From NCBI GenBank assembly GCA_021785255.1, contig JAJYGA010000142.1:1-50057 (forward strand): DNA of 50,057 nt, read 5' to 3'. Positions within the stretch are counted from its first letter, which is position 1; each line of letters starts with the position of its first letter. The translations under genes and the position numbers were made by a program. Under the pieces are notes generated by a model, which ran no database searches, had not been told where the DNA came from, and saw only the letters and a list, made by a program, of their open reading frames with translations. This document shows positions 18,400 through 27,185 of this stretch, in pieces. This stretch comes from Actinomycetes bacterium (GTDB taxonomy: Bacteria; Actinomycetota; Acidimicrobiia; Acidimicrobiales; Acidimicrobiaceae).

Positions 18400-18775
18400 G
18401 TTTGACGAACAGCACCCAGAGAACGCTAACGAAGTAAACGGAAATGTCGACACGTCACGAGCTGACGGTGCTGAAAACTTGCTCCGATTCCTGGCTTCTT
18501 CACTGCTGATGAGAGACGAAGATTTGACGATTAGGCGTTCAATGAGGGGTGAGTCGGTGAAGCTGACTCTTCAAGTTCCCGGATCTGACTTGGGTAAGGT
18601 TATCGGAAAAGGTGGCAGAATCGCGAACGCGATAAGAGCACTGGTACAGGTTGCGGGGTCTAAGAGCGAACTTGAAACTCAAGTGGAGTTCTCTGATGGG
18701 AAAAAAGGACCGTCAAGACCAGGTCAGAGACGACCTTATGGGCAAGGTGGAAGACCAAGACGTCGACCGAACTAG
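18389..18775 (+). CDS. khpA: KH-domain RNA-binding protein KhpA (extended form)
   Basis: A 128-residue protein with a single KH domain around residues 28-100; the RNA-contacting GxxG loop is GKGG at residues 73-76 inside the GKVIGKGGRIANAIR motif. KhpA proteins are small RNA-binding partners of KhpB/EloR. This one has an acidic N-terminal extension of about 25 residues and a Pro/Arg/Gly-rich basic tail (PGQRRPYGQGGRPRRRP), longer than the roughly 80 residues usual for the family; such a tail probably adds nonspecific RNA binding. The GTG at 18389 overlaps the rpsP stop and is preferred to an upstream ATG lying deep inside rpsP. Confidence 0.9.
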   Translation: MENEFDEQHPENANEVNGNVDTSRADGAENLLRFLASSLLMRDEDLTIRRSMRGESVKLTLQVPGSDLGKVIGKGGRIANAIRALVQVAGSKSELETQVEFSDGKKGPSRPGQRRPYGQGGRPRRRPN

Positions 18776-18800
18776 GTGACTAAATGGTAGTAGGTTAGCG

Positions 18801-19286
18801 ATGTCGAATCAGCTGGAAGTGGGTTGGGTTTCAAAACCCCACTCACTTGGTGGTGATGTCTTGGTGAAACCAATATCTAACGTTGCAGGGCGTTTCGAAC
18901 CAGGTGTTAAACTTTCTGCCCAGAAAGGAACGAGAAGTTTTGAGCTTGAGATATTCGCATCAAAGCCCTACAAAGACAGACTTCTTGTTCACTTCGTAGG
19001 TGTCGACTCCCGTGAGGCGGCAGAAGCAATCCAAGGGGCGGTGCTTTTTGGTGATGCTGTAAGTTATGCCGATGATGAACTTTTGGTACACGAGCTTATT
19101 GGTTCAGAGGTCGTAGATGGTGATGGGATTCATCGAGGAACGGTCATCTCTATAGAGGCCAATCCCGCCTCAGATCTGATTGTTTTGGAAGATGGAAAGC
19201 TTGTACCTTTGGTGTTTGTCAAAGAGTTTCGTAAATCTGATGGCATAGTGGTAGTAGAAACGCCCTCGGGCTTGTTTGATCTTTAG
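18801..19286 (+). CDS. rimM: Ribosome maturation factor RimM
   Basis: A 161-residue protein with an N-terminal RimM beta-barrel (LEVGWVSKPHSLGGDVLVKP) and a C-terminal PRC-barrel ending LVPLVFVKEFRKSDGIVVVE. RimM binds S19 and helps mature the 30S head. Family motifs are intact and the length is normal. The stop is two bases before the trmD start, so the two are coupled, as in most bacteria. Confidence 0.92.
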   Translation: MSNQLEVGWVSKPHSLGGDVLVKPISNVAGRFEPGVKLSAQKGTRSFELEIFASKPYKDRLLVHFVGVDSREAAEAIQGAVLFGDAVSYADDELLVHELIGSEVVDGDGIHRGTVISIEANPASDLIVLEDGKLVPLVFVKEFRKSDGIVVVETPSGLFDL

Positions 19287-19288
19287 CC

Positions 19289-20059
19289 ATGAGGATAACG
19301 ATAGTTTCCATATTTCCAGAAGAACTTGCGACTTTTGCTCGCTTTGGAGTGATACAGAGGGCCCAAGAGAGCGGTTCATTGCAACTGGAGTTGGTTGACC
19401 CTAGGGAGTATACGACAGATGTTCATAGATCTGTGGACGATGCACCATTTGGGGGTGGACCAGGAATGTTAATGAAGTGCGCTCCCTTGTTTGAAGCTGT
19501 TGAAAATAACAATGTCCCTAGACCAGTTATCCTCTTGTCACCAGGGGGCGAGAGTATGGATCAAAGAGTCGTGAGAGAACTTGCTGGACTGTCGGGATTT
19601 ACTCTTTTGTGCGGCCGGTACGAAGGTGTCGACTATCGAGTGGAAGAGCATTTAGTTGACCGAACAATAAGTCTAGGTGATTTCGTGCTGGCAGGTGGCG
19701 AACTTGCTGCTCTTTGTGTGCTAGAGGCAGTCTCCAGGCTTCTCCCTGAAGTACTTGGCAACGAGGAGTCTGCCAGAAGTGAGAGCTTTGAAGAAGGGTT
19801 ATTAGAGTATCCACAGTACACAAGGCCTTCTAATTTTAGGGGATATAAAGTTCCTGAGATACTTCTAAGTGGAAACCATCGGGAGATCTCTCGTTGGAGG
19901 AGAAGGCAGTCTCTCCTTCTTACAGCAAAAAAGAGACCTGATCTGTTGAAGCAGGCGGCATTGTCCGATGAGGAAGTGCAGTTTTTGCGAGAGAACGGCT
20001 ATTCTGAAGAGGTTGAAAAGATAGGCAAACCATTCGAGGACGAAAATGCACGCTACTGA
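19289..20059 (+). CDS. trmD: tRNA (guanine(37)-N1)-methyltransferase TrmD
   Basis: This 256-residue SPOUT methyltransferase has the deep trefoil knot motifs [16 protein letters not shown] and [15 protein letters not shown], the C-terminal [10 protein letters not shown] and [11 protein letters not shown]. TrmD methylates N1 of G37 in tRNAs to prevent +1 frameshifting. The early [11 protein letters not shown] motif is present. The start ATG is two bases after the rimM stop and its end overlaps rplS by 14 bases. Confidence 0.95.
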   Translation: MRITIVSIFPEELATFARFGVIQRAQESGSLQLELVDPREYTTDVHRSVDDAPFGGGPGMLMKCAPLFEAVENNNVPRPVILLSPGGESMDQRVVRELAGLSGFTLLCGRYEGVDYRVEEHLVDRTISLGDFVLAGGELAALCVLEAVSRLLPEVLGNEESARSESFEEGLLEYPQYTRPSNFRGYKVPEILLSGNHREISRWRRRQSLLLTAKKRPDLLKQAALSDEEVQFLRENGYSEEVEKIGKPFEDENARY

Positions 20060-20387
20060 TATTGTTGATCAAGACTCGCTGCGCAGCGACATCCCTGATT
20101 TTGCGCCGGGAGATACCCTGAAGGTACACGTACGAGTTGTAGAGGGTGACAAGGAGCGTATCCAGATGTTCCAAGGCGCTGTTATCCGCAGGCAGGGTTC
20201 GGGTGTGCATGAGACCTTTACGGTCAGAAAGATGAGCTTTGGAGTTGGCGTGGAGAGAACTTTCCCCGTTCACAGTCCTATTATTGCCAAGATTGAGGTC
20301 TTGACTAGAGGCGATGTCCGACGAGCCAAGCTTTACTACCTCCGAGATCGGGTTGGAAAGGCCGCCAAGATCAAGGAAAAGCGTTAA
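20046..20387 (+). CDS. rplS: 50S ribosomal protein L19
   Basis: This 113-residue protein contains the L19 core [34 protein letters not shown] and the C-terminal [20 protein letters not shown]19 sits at the 30S-50S interface. The ATG overlaps the 3' end of trmD, normal for this operon. A hairpin followed by TTTT lies directly after the stop codon. Confidence 0.95.
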   Translation: MHATDIVDQDSLRSDIPDFAPGDTLKVHVRVVEGDKERIQMFQGAVIRRQGSGVHETFTVRKMSFGVGVERTFPVHSPIIAKIEVLTRGDVRRAKLYYLRDRVGKAAKIKEKR

Positions 20388-20394
20388 CTTGGCT

Positions 20395-20424
20395 GGGCGA
20401 TCGTTTCTTGAACGCCCGTATTTT
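20395..20424 (+). terminator. Possible intrinsic terminator after rplS
   Basis: GGGCG pairs with CGCCC across a 13-base loop, with part of the loop able to pair further, and the right arm is followed by GTATTTTG. It begins seven bases after the rplS stop and precedes the DUF2469 gene, so it may end or attenuate the ribosomal transcript. The stem is only five base pairs. Confidence 0.45.
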
Positions 20425-20453
20425 GTTGTACGTCGCGAACGTCGGACGTTGCG

Positions 20454-20744
20454 TTGAGTTCCGAAGATCTGGAGCGATACGAAACTGAGATTGAACTGGC
20501 GCTTTATCAAGAGTATCGTTCGGTTTTGTCTTTATTCAAGTACGTGGTTGAAACTGAGCGTAGGTTTTACTTGGCGAACTCAGTTGAACTTGAGGTGAGG
20601 TCATCTGAAAGTGGACTGGAGTTTGTAGAGGTACTACTAAGGGATGCGTGGGTGTGGGATATGTATCGCCCACAACGTTTTGTCAGTCAAGTCAGAGTGA
20701 TAACATTTCGTGACGTAAACGTAGAGGAGATCTCCTCTAATTGA
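20454..20744 (+). CDS. DUF2469 family protein (actinobacterial)
   Basis: A 96-residue protein with the strongly conserved DUF2469 sequence: SSEDLERYETEIELALYQEY, VVETERRFYLANSVE, and a DAWVWDMYRPQRFV segment close to the C-terminus. The family is restricted mainly to actinobacteria (mycobacterial Rv2901c is a member) and typically lies downstream of rplS or the signal-peptidase/RNase HII genes. Its function is unknown. The start is TTG, shortly after the candidate rplS terminator. No RNase HII or signal peptidase gene is found here, so part of the usual neighbourhood is missing. Confidence 0.9.
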   Translation: MSSEDLERYETEIELALYQEYRSVLSLFKYVVETERRFYLANSVELEVRSSESGLEFVEVLLRDAWVWDMYRPQRFVSQVRVITFRDVNVEEISSN

Positions 20745-20809
20745 CCTTCAGAGAGATGAGGTGATCGGCGTGATGAATCTTCGTTTCGACGTAGGCCGGG
20801 GAGCGTACC

Positions 20810-21886
20810 GTGACTAAAGTTCGAAGGGAGTACCTGCACGGTCCCAATCCTCCTATTTCTTTGAACTCAACCTATTACAAGGGCCAACGAAGCGTCTATG
20901 GAAGAGAAACCAATCCAACCTGGGAGTACCTGGAGGACGAGATTGGCGCACTTGAAGGAGGACTTTGCACCGTTTTTGCCTCAGGTATGGGCGCCATTGC
21001 ATCTATTGTTGCCACACTTTCGGCGTCACAGCACCTATATCTTGCTAGCGACGCGTACAACGGCACAAGGAGACTCTCGGAGTATCTTGCTCGAGCTGGA
21101 CGGGTGGCCATGACTTATGTGACTCCTGAGGAGATACGGGAGGCCAGTTTTCTCAAAGGTGCTAAAAAGGGAGATCTATTCTTTTTTGAGTCTCCATCTA
21201 ATCCAGAGTTGAACATTTACGATATTTTCGAGATTGCTTCAGCTTGTAAGAAAAGTGGCCTTATGGTCGTTATCGACAATACGTTCGCCACGCCGATTCT
21301 TCAAAATCCGTTGAGCCTAGGTGTAGATGTTGTCGTGCACTCTCTTACAAAGGCGATATCTGGGCATTCAGACGTGCTGGGTGGAGCGGTCGTTGTAAGA
21401 GATGAAAATTTGCACGACGACTTTCGACTGCGCAGGTCGCTTCTTGGTGCGATTCCTTCTTCCCAAGATGTGTTTTTAATTCTCCGAGGTCTAAAGACGT
21501 TGGAACTTCGTATGGGACGTGCGACAGAGAACGCAACCAAGGCCTTTGAGTTGTTTCATGAGCGCATGAGTTCAAGCTCGTTGCATTATCCATTTCATCC
21601 TGACAGCCCTGAGTTTAAAGTAGCAAAGGCGCAGATGAAAGGTGGAGGCGCAATGTTGAGTGTCGTCTTCGACGGAGCCACGCAAGCTGATGGGTTCATT
21701 GAAGCGTTGAAAGTCTTTCACAAAGCGACGTCGTTGGGCGGCGTTGAGTCTTTGGTTGAGAGAAGGGCGCTCAGAGACGGTGAGGAGAATACGCATCCAG
21801 GATTGGTCAGACTGTCCTTTGGTATCGAACATTGGAACGATCTTGAAAGGGACCTTATCGAGGCGCTAAATAGTATCGGACTCTAA
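20810..21886 (+). CDS. PLP-dependent Cys/Met metabolism enzyme (cystathionine gamma-synthase/lyase family)
   Basis: This 358-residue protein has the family features: GRETNPTWEYLEDEIGALEGG near the N-terminus, FASGMGAI, the VIDNTFATP aspartate that contacts the PLP ring nitrogen, and the HSLTKAISGHSDVLGG motif in which Lys181 is the Schiff-base lysine. The C-terminus contains SLGGVESL and LVRLSFGIEH. Members make or break cystathionine or release methanethiol or H2S in sulfur amino-acid metabolism. It is somewhat shorter than the typical 380-400 residues, mostly at the N-terminus. Which reaction is catalysed cannot be decided from the sequence. The start is GTG with GGAG upstream. Confidence 0.88.
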   Translation: MTKVRREYLHGPNPPISLNSTYYKGQRSVYGRETNPTWEYLEDEIGALEGGLCTVFASGMGAIASIVATLSASQHLYLASDAYNGTRRLSEYLARAGRVAMTYVTPEEIREASFLKGAKKGDLFFFESPSNPELNIYDIFEIASACKKSGLMVVIDNTFATPILQNPLSLGVDVVVHSLTKAISGHSDVLGGAVVVRDENLHDDFRLRRSLLGAIPSSQDVFLILRGLKTLELRMGRATENATKAFELFHERMSSSSLHYPFHPDSPEFKVAKAQMKGGGAMLSVVFDGATQADGFIEALKVFHKATSLGGVESLVERRALRDGEENTHPGLVRLSFGIEHWNDLERDLIEALNSIGL

Positions 21887-21904
21887 CTTGGCACCGTTCT
21901 GCGC

Positions 21905-22129
21905 CTATGGTTTTCGTTTTTCCCAACATCTCCGATGCCAGTGCCTGCGCATGTCGGGAGCCTCTATTGGAACGATCACGTAGTGTCCCACTTTTGGAAG
22001 GACTTCATAGTTACATGAAGGACACGTATAGATTTTCCTAGCTTGGTAAGGCTGAACGAACCGTACATCAGCGACGAGTCCGCTGTGAGGGTCCCGAAAC
22101 CTTCCTTGATTGTCCACAAAGCTATCCAT
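21905..22129 (-). CDS. Small conserved CxxC protein (actinobacterial ATP/GTP-binding-protein-like)
   Basis: The opposite strand encodes about 74 residues with YQARKIYTCPSCNYEVLP followed by GHYVIVP and RRHWHRRCWEKRK. This matches a small protein widely conserved in actinobacteria, often annotated as ATP/GTP-binding without evidence; the CPSC pair together with the HWHRRCW segment looks like a metal-binding site. Its function is not known. I chose ATG 22129, after which the conserved sequence begins; GTG 22165 would add 12 hydrophobic residues. The gene is convergent with the upstream PLP enzyme and divergent from the enoyl-CoA hydratase. Confidence 0.7.
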   Translation of the reverse strand: MDSFVDNQGRFRDPHSGLVADVRFVQPYQARKIYTCPSCNYEVLPKVGHYVIVPIEAPDMRRHWHRRCWEKRKP

Positions 22130-22279
22130 GACACTTACACAGTAGGAGATTGAAATACTCACCACTTCTTATTTTGTGATCTTCGACTAGTTCATAGGTG
22201 CATAAGTGGCGCACATCAAATACCTAAAGCTTTGACAAGATGAGTCGTTTCCACTCCACTTTCTTGGTATGTTGCAGAG

Positions 22280-23044
22280 GTGGAAAATATTAGATACGAA
22301 GAAGTGGATGGTGTGGCGACCCTTACTTTTAACCGACCGGAGGTCAAAAACGCTATCACGCATGAGATGTACCAACAGATCGACGATCTGTTGGTACGCT
22401 TTGAGGCATCCGAGGCAAGAGTATTGGTGATCACTGGAGGACGACAGTGCTTCTGCTCTGGAGCAGATCTACGAGATCGAACTCGTGTCACGATGGACCC
22501 ATTAGCACGTATGAGACGAATCTCGGAGGTGGCGGCTCGTCTTCATAACCTCTCTAAGCCGACAGTTGCGAAGGTCCAAGGAGTGGCGGCCGGGGCGGGT
22601 TGTAACTTAGCCCTGGGCTGTGACCTTGTAGTGGTCTCTGAAAGCGCCAGTTTCATAGAGATCTTCTCCAAGAGAGCACTAACGTTGGATTTTGGAGGTA
22701 GTTATCTCTTGCCGAGACTCGTTGGCTTAGCCAAGGCCAAAGAGATGGCGTTCTTTGCTGACAGGATTGACGCGAAAGAGGCAGTGGCTATGGGTCTTGC
22801 AAATAAAGTAGTTCCAGATTCTGAGATAGACGACGTAGTCGCCACTTGGGCCGAACGTCTTCGGAGTCTACCACCTCTAGCCCTCTCGCTTACTAAACGA
22901 CTCTTGAACGACTCATTCGACTTGACTTTTGAGGAAGCGCTGGAACGAGAGTCTCAGGCACAGATCATAAACCTAAGTTCTAAGCACGCGCAAGAGGCGT
23001 TGTTGGCGTTTAATGAACGACGTGATCCGAAGTTCTGGCCATGA
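22280..23044 (+). CDS. Enoyl-CoA hydratase/isomerase family protein
   Basis: This 254-residue crotonase-fold protein has the oxyanion-hole segments FCSGADL (residues 58-64) and AAGAGCNLALGCDLVV, and the helix FGGSYLLPRLVGLAKAKEM. The position of the first catalytic Glu in classical enoyl-CoA hydratase lies in SFIEIFSKRALTLDFGG, where an Asp precedes the Gly-Gly; this is the pattern of PaaG/PaaF-like or isomerase members rather than textbook hydratase. It probably acts on acyl-CoA in fatty- or aromatic-acid breakdown. The start is GTG. It stands alone, with no other beta-oxidation gene nearby. Confidence 0.88.
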   Translation: MENIRYEEVDGVATLTFNRPEVKNAITHEMYQQIDDLLVRFEASEARVLVITGGRQCFCSGADLRDRTRVTMDPLARMRRISEVAARLHNLSKPTVAKVQGVAAGAGCNLALGCDLVVVSESASFIEIFSKRALTLDFGGSYLLPRLVGLAKAKEMAFFADRIDAKEAVAMGLANKVVPDSEIDDVVATWAERLRSLPPLALSLTKRLLNDSFDLTFEEALERESQAQIINLSSKHAQEALLAFNERRDPKFWP

Positions 23045-23120
23045 CGTGATTTAACTGAGGTTCCAGGAATGGCTGAAGTGGATCTATACTTGCAGATGTT
23101 GTTGGTAAAAAGGAGTTGTA

Positions 23121-23603
23121 GTGCAAACTTTGGTTGCCGTTATCGAGATACCAAGAGGATCTAAAAATAAGTACGAGGTCGATCATGAGACTAACGCCGT
23201 CTGGCTTGATCGGACTCTGTTTACGCCTATGGCATACCCTGCTGAGTATGGTTTTATTGAAGGAACCTTAGGCGAAGACGGAGATCCACTGGATGCTCTT
23301 GTTATGGTTGATCACCCTACCTTTCCGGGTTGTCACATCAAGGTACGTCCTGTCGCCGCCTTTGTTATGTCAGATGAAGCGGGTCGAGATGTAAAGATCC
23401 TTTGTGTTCCCGAGACGGATCATCGTTGGAGTCACGTAACTGACTTAGGAGACGTCCATAAAGCAGTATTGAACGAGATCGAACACTTTTTCGCACACTA
23501 TAAGGATCTAGAACCAGGCAAGACCGTTACGGTAGAGGGTTGGGAACCACTTACAAAGGCGGAAGAAGAGATCAAGTCGGCTTTTGAAAGATACCATCAT
23601 TAG
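23121..23603 (+). CDS. ppa: Inorganic pyrophosphatase (family I)
   Basis: This 160-residue protein has the family I features IEIPRGSKNKYE, YPAEYGFIEGTLGEDGDPLDALV with the DxDPxD metal-binding signature, and VPETDHRW. It hydrolyses pyrophosphate to phosphate in the cytoplasm, pulling biosynthetic reactions forward. The length is that of compact bacterial hexameric enzymes. The GTG start follows an AAAAGGAG ribosome-binding site. A perfect hairpin with a short T-run follows the stop codon. Confidence 0.96.
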   Translation: MQTLVAVIEIPRGSKNKYEVDHETNAVWLDRTLFTPMAYPAEYGFIEGTLGEDGDPLDALVMVDHPTFPGCHIKVRPVAAFVMSDEAGRDVKILCVPETDHRWSHVTDLGDVHKAVLNEIEHFFAHYKDLEPGKTVTVEGWEPLTKAEEEIKSAFERYHH

Positions 23604-23627
23604 TGCTGTTCTAAACAGCATGCTTTT
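23604..23627 (+). terminator. Hairpin terminator after ppa
   Basis: TGCTGTT and AACAGCA form a perfect seven-base-pair stem with a CTA loop one base after the ppa stop, followed by TGCTTTT. This resembles an intrinsic terminator, with a modest GC content in the stem and only four T residues. Confidence 0.6.
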
Positions 23628-23674
23628 GGCATAAATGTGTCGCAAAATTGTTGAATAAAAAAAGAAAGCGTGAG

Positions 23675-23995
23675 ATGATGGATGAGGCTGAGCGAAACGA
23701 GAAGATAGACGCAGTCAAAAGACTAATTGAAATAATGCGTCCAGCTGTACAAGGCGATGGAGGCGATCTCGTTTTGCAACACGTGGATCCTGAATCTGGT
23801 CTAGTTGAGGTCGAACTGCAAGGGGCCTGTAGCTCTTGTGCGATCTCGACATCTACGATTAAACTCGGAGTAGAGAGGATTCTTACTTCAAAGTTGGATT
23901 GGGTCAAAGAGGTGCGTGGTCAAGTAGAGGAAGTTGAAGATCTGGCTTTTAGCGCTTCATTAGGTAAAGGATCTTATATCCCAGTTCGAAGATAG
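23675..23995 (+). CDS. NifU-like Fe-S scaffold domain protein
   Basis: A protein of about 106 residues corresponding to the C-terminal NifU (Nfu) domain: VKRLIEIMRPAVQGDGGDLVL followed by the GACSSCAISTSTIK motif with Cys52 and Cys55, which together hold a labile [4Fe-4S] cluster in the dimer. Nfu proteins deliver Fe-S clusters to apo-enzymes. The C-terminal tail after residue 85 is not conserved. The start is uncertain: ATG 23675 fits the family, while TTG codons at 23648 and 23651 would add a Lys/Arg-rich leader. The gene follows ppa after a terminator and probably has its own promoter. Confidence 0.85.
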   Translation: MMDEAERNEKIDAVKRLIEIMRPAVQGDGGDLVLQHVDPESGLVEVELQGACSSCAISTSTIKLGVERILTSKLDWVKEVRGQVEEVEDLAFSASLGKGSYIPVRR

Positions 23996-24971
23996 CAGTT
24001 CCCAAGCTGAGTTCGCCCGAGCGAGAAATATCATAGATGATCTGCTTGTCATGGTAGTGTTTGTACCGTCTGAGGTTATATCTAATTGTCGTAACTGAAG
24101 AGGTGCATCTGAACTGACCGACAACCCTTGAGCATGGTTGACTTCGCGTGCGAGGCGACCGTTGTCTCCTGCTTGTTTCTCCCCTAAGCTGCTTCGGACC
24201 TGAAGTAGTTCTAGGCGTGGAGTTCTCTGTGCTTGGCTCACTCAGGGAGGACCTGCTCAGGATAGTCCTAAACGCTTAGGTCTGATCGTGGTCCCTTCGA
24301 TATTCGTTTGTCAACAGTTTACTTTTGAAAAGCTTCTCCCTCAGACTCGCGCTGAAGATCTATGCCTTCTGTTTTGCCAGGGGGAGCTTGGGCCAATAAA
24401 GCAAAGATTGACGCCCGTCTCACTGGTCCAGTTCGTAAGAGCGTGTGACATGAACTCTGGCCTCTTGTTCATTCTGACATGGACGACGTGCCGTGCACGG
24501 CTACGATTCCATCGAGAGCTAAAACGGACTCCTCATACGTTAATTGATTGCTGCGGGAGTGGGGTCAGGCGCTCCCAAAGTATTCATCGACGATGTTGAG
24601 CAGCTTCAGCACTTTCCCATCCTGGGTCTGATCGACCTGGAAGTCCATTAGTTGGAGTTTTGACAGATGATAAGTAAGTGACACTGCGGCTGTAGTAGTT
24701 GTGGTGAGCTTTTTGCAGATTATATTGAGCGGTCGAGTCTTCGTTCTGTCGTTTCGTGGAAATATGGCAGGATTTTTTGCTCTTTGTTTCATTGGTACCG
24801 ACACTTTGGCTTTGCATTGCCGGAAGCCAAAGTATCTTATTCATTACGAAGGAGTTTCTGTTCGTCGAGCGCGAGTTGCTGCGCTGCGAGCTTTTGCAAC
24901 GTGGCTGGCTCTAGCTTTCTTAAGAGCTGTTGCGATCTAGTTATCGAATTAAGGTGGTAAGTTTTAGAACC
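23996..24971. other. Gene-poor region with mobile-element remains before the penicillin-binding protein
   Basis: Almost 1 kb without an intact gene. The central part (24330-24650) is a broken IS3-type transposase on the opposite strand. Positions 23996-24330 and 24660-24930 hold only short reading frames with no recognisable family; they may be further decayed element or the promoter region of the penicillin-binding protein. I see no tRNA or other structured RNA here. Confidence 0.5.
24330..24650 (-). pseudogene. Degenerate IS3-family transposase (integrase core) remnant
   Basis: Read on the minus strand, three consecutive frames give pieces of an IS3 OrfB catalytic core in the right order: MDFQVDQTQDGKVLKLLNIVDEY (24580-24648, containing the first catalytic Asp in DFQ), then ESVLALDGIVAVHGT (about 24480-24545), then RMNKRPEFMSHALTNW and FIGPSSPWQN (about 24350-24475). 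The family expects IRMDNGPEF with the second Asp; here Asp-Asn-Gly has become Asn-Lys-Arg, and the ESFN Glu motif is lost after SPWQN. At least two frameshifts and a stop are present. No terminal inverted repeats were found. Confidence 0.75.
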
Positions 24972-27140
24972 ATGTTTAAGCGGCTGAGAGACATTGTATC
25001 TACTATCTTGCTTTCGGGTATCGCGGTAGCTATAGCGTTCCTATTTGTTGTCCCTGCAGCGTCTACATTGACCAATCTTAAAGAACCCGGTTCGCTCTCT
25101 GATCCCTTGCATCTGCGTCTAGCTGAAGCACCATCAGTGATACTCGCCAGAAATGGCTCGACGCTTTATACAATTGGTAGTGGCCAGTTCGTCCAACCTG
25201 TAAAGCTTTCTCAGGTGCCAAAGATGGTAGTGAATGCGGTTTTAGATGTAGAAGATCATGCCTTTTACGTCCATGGAGCCTTGGACCTTAAGTCCATTGT
25301 GAGAGCTCTAGTGGCCGATAGCTCAGGAAATCAGGGTCTTCAAGGTGGATCTACAATTACACAGCAGCTTGTCAAGAACGCGATCCTTACTCCTCAGCGA
25401 ACTCTTTCACGAAAGATACACGAGGCGGTTCTCGCATACCGACTTTTTGGTCAACTTTCAAGAACTCAGATTCTCCAAGATTATTTGAACACGATCTACT
25501 TCGGAGAGGGAGCTTATGGGATCCAAGCCGCTTCTTTAACCTACTTTCAAAAGCCTGTCTGGCAGATCGATCCAGCTCAAGCTGCGCTGTTGGCCGTTTT
25601 GATAGAAGATCCTTCCGGTTTGAATCCATACTATCACCCAAAGACGGCGCTCTTTAGGCGTAACTTGGCCTTGACTCAGATGCAGACCTATGGGGATCTG
25701 ACTGCCTCTCAGGTGGCGCAGTACTCAAAAGATCCTCTCCCAACAAAGGTAACAAGACCAACACTGACAGCTCCGAGTGGTTTTGTTGGTGAGGTTGAGT
25801 ATAGATTGCTACATGACTCCAACTACTCGTTCTTGGGTTCTACCCCTGCTCAACGCCTAGCGAACCTACAACAGGGCGGTTATAAGATCTATACAGGACT
25901 CGATCCCACTATGCAGAGCTACGCTAAGCAAGCAGTTTTGCTGAGATCTCCTAATACTCAAGGAAAAGTTAGTGCAGCTTTAGTTTCCGTTGACCCGTCT
26001 AATGGTGAGATACGTGCGTATGTCTCTGGTAACCCACTTGGCGGAGCTGGCGGTTATGACGTCGTTTCAGGAAGAGGTGGTACGGGACGGCAACCAGGAT
26101 CGACCTTTAAGATTTTCACACTTATGGCGGCGCTTCAGCAGGGATACAGTCCAAACGACACAATTGACGGCACCGCACCTTGCAAATTTGTGATTCCTGG
26201 AGTGACACAGGGGACATACGTTGCTCACAATGCTGAACCTGGCCTTGGAGTTGTGTCACTAAATAAAGCGACTGCAGACTCTATCAACTGTGCTTATATA
26301 CGCCTCGGTGTAAAGGTCGGTCTGAAAAACGTGGTTACTATGGCTCACTTGCTCGGGGTGCACTCTTATGTACCGGCCATTCCTTCCATGGTGATTGGTT
26401 CTATAGACGTGACTCCTCTTGAGATGGTCGGTGCCTATGCCACTATCGATAACCTAGGAATATATCATCGTCCGGTGTTCGTTACTAAGATTAAAAACTC
26501 CTCGGGCAGTGTCGTGTATAAAGCCGACGAGGTTGGCGTTAGAGTTTTGTCACCTCAGATATGTGAAGTAGCAATCTCAGTCTTTAAGCAGGTAATAGCG
26601 TATGGTACTGGCACAGGTGCTGCGATCGGACGACCAGCAGCAGGTAAGACTGGTACCACGGACAGATATACCGATGGCTGGTTCGATGGTTTTACACCAC
26701 AGTTAGCGACTTCGGTTTGGATGGGGGATCCATCAGGTGCGATTCCGATGATGCCCCCTTTGACGCCCCAAGATGTGTATGGTGGCACCTATCCCGCTTC
26801 CATATGGCAGTACTACATGTACCATGCACTTGCTCCATATCCGGCTTTGAACTTTCCTCCTCCACCGCCCGGATCCATTGCACCCGGCAAGTTTCTAGTT
26901 CCTGTTGATTCACCAGGGTCGATAACCTCTCCAACGTCAACAACAACAACAACGACGGCGACTACGTCAGCGACAACGACCACGGTGGCACCTACGCCTT
27001 CAGCTCCGACCCCATCTGCGACAGCAGCCTCTCCAGAGACTACGCCAGGGACCACGTCAACAACTACATCAACAACTGCGTCAACAACGACAACAACCGC
27101 ACCACCTACAACGACTTCTACTTCACTGCCAATTCCATAG
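24972..27140 (+). CDS. Class A penicillin-binding protein (bifunctional transglycosylase/transpeptidase)
   Basis: A product of about 722 residues: one N-terminal membrane helix (residues 10-32), a GT51 transglycosylase domain with EDHAFYVHGALD at residue 94 and GGSTITQQLVKN at 125, plus the NTIYFGEGAYGIQAA motif, then a penicillin-binding transpeptidase domain with SxxK (Ser377, PGSTFK), SxN (Ser437-Ile-Asn439) and KTGT at residue 559. It polymerises and crosslinks peptidoglycan outside the membrane. The tail of about 75 residues is Pro/Thr/Ala-rich low complexity. The ATG at 24972 gives a short cytoplasmic lead before the helix; upstream starts would add unmatched residues. Confidence 0.92.
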   Translation: MFKRLRDIVSTILLSGIAVAIAFLFVVPAASTLTNLKEPGSLSDPLHLRLAEAPSVILARNGSTLYTIGSGQFVQPVKLSQVPKMVVNAVLDVEDHAFYVHGALDLKSIVRALVADSSGNQGLQGGSTITQQLVKNAILTPQRTLSRKIHEAVLAYRLFGQLSRTQILQDYLNTIYFGEGAYGIQAASLTYFQKPVWQIDPAQAALLAVLIEDPSGLNPYYHPKTALFRRNLALTQMQTYGDLTASQVAQYSKDPLPTKVTRPTLTAPSGFVGEVEYRLLHDSNYSFLGSTPAQRLANLQQGGYKIYTGLDPTMQSYAKQAVLLRSPNTQGKVSAALVSVDPSNGEIRAYVSGNPLGGAGGYDVVSGRGGTGRQPGSTFKIFTLMAALQQGYSPNDTIDGTAPCKFVIPGVTQGTYVAHNAEPGLGVVSLNKATADSINCAYIRLGVKVGLKNVVTMAHLLGVHSYVPAIPSMVIGSIDVTPLEMVGAYATIDNLGIYHRPVFVTKIKNSSGSVVYKADEVGVRVLSPQICEVAISVFKQVIAYGTGTGAAIGRPAAGKTGTTDRYTDGWFDGFTPQLATSVWMGDPSGAIPMMPPLTPQDVYGGTYPASIWQYYMYHALAPYPALNFPPPPPGSIAPGKFLVPVDSPGSITSPTSTTTTTTATTSATTTTVAPTPSAPTPSATAASPETTPGTTSTTTSTTASTTTTTAPPTTTSTSLPIP

Positions 27141-27185
27141 AACTATTTGTGGTCGAACTGTGCTAGCTTATGTTTGGGTGATATT

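Noticed and set aside
23970-24000. T-loop-like GTTCGAAG sequence that could suggest a tRNA
   Set aside because: No acceptor stem, anticodon arm or other cloverleaf parts; it lies at the end of the NifU-like coding region.
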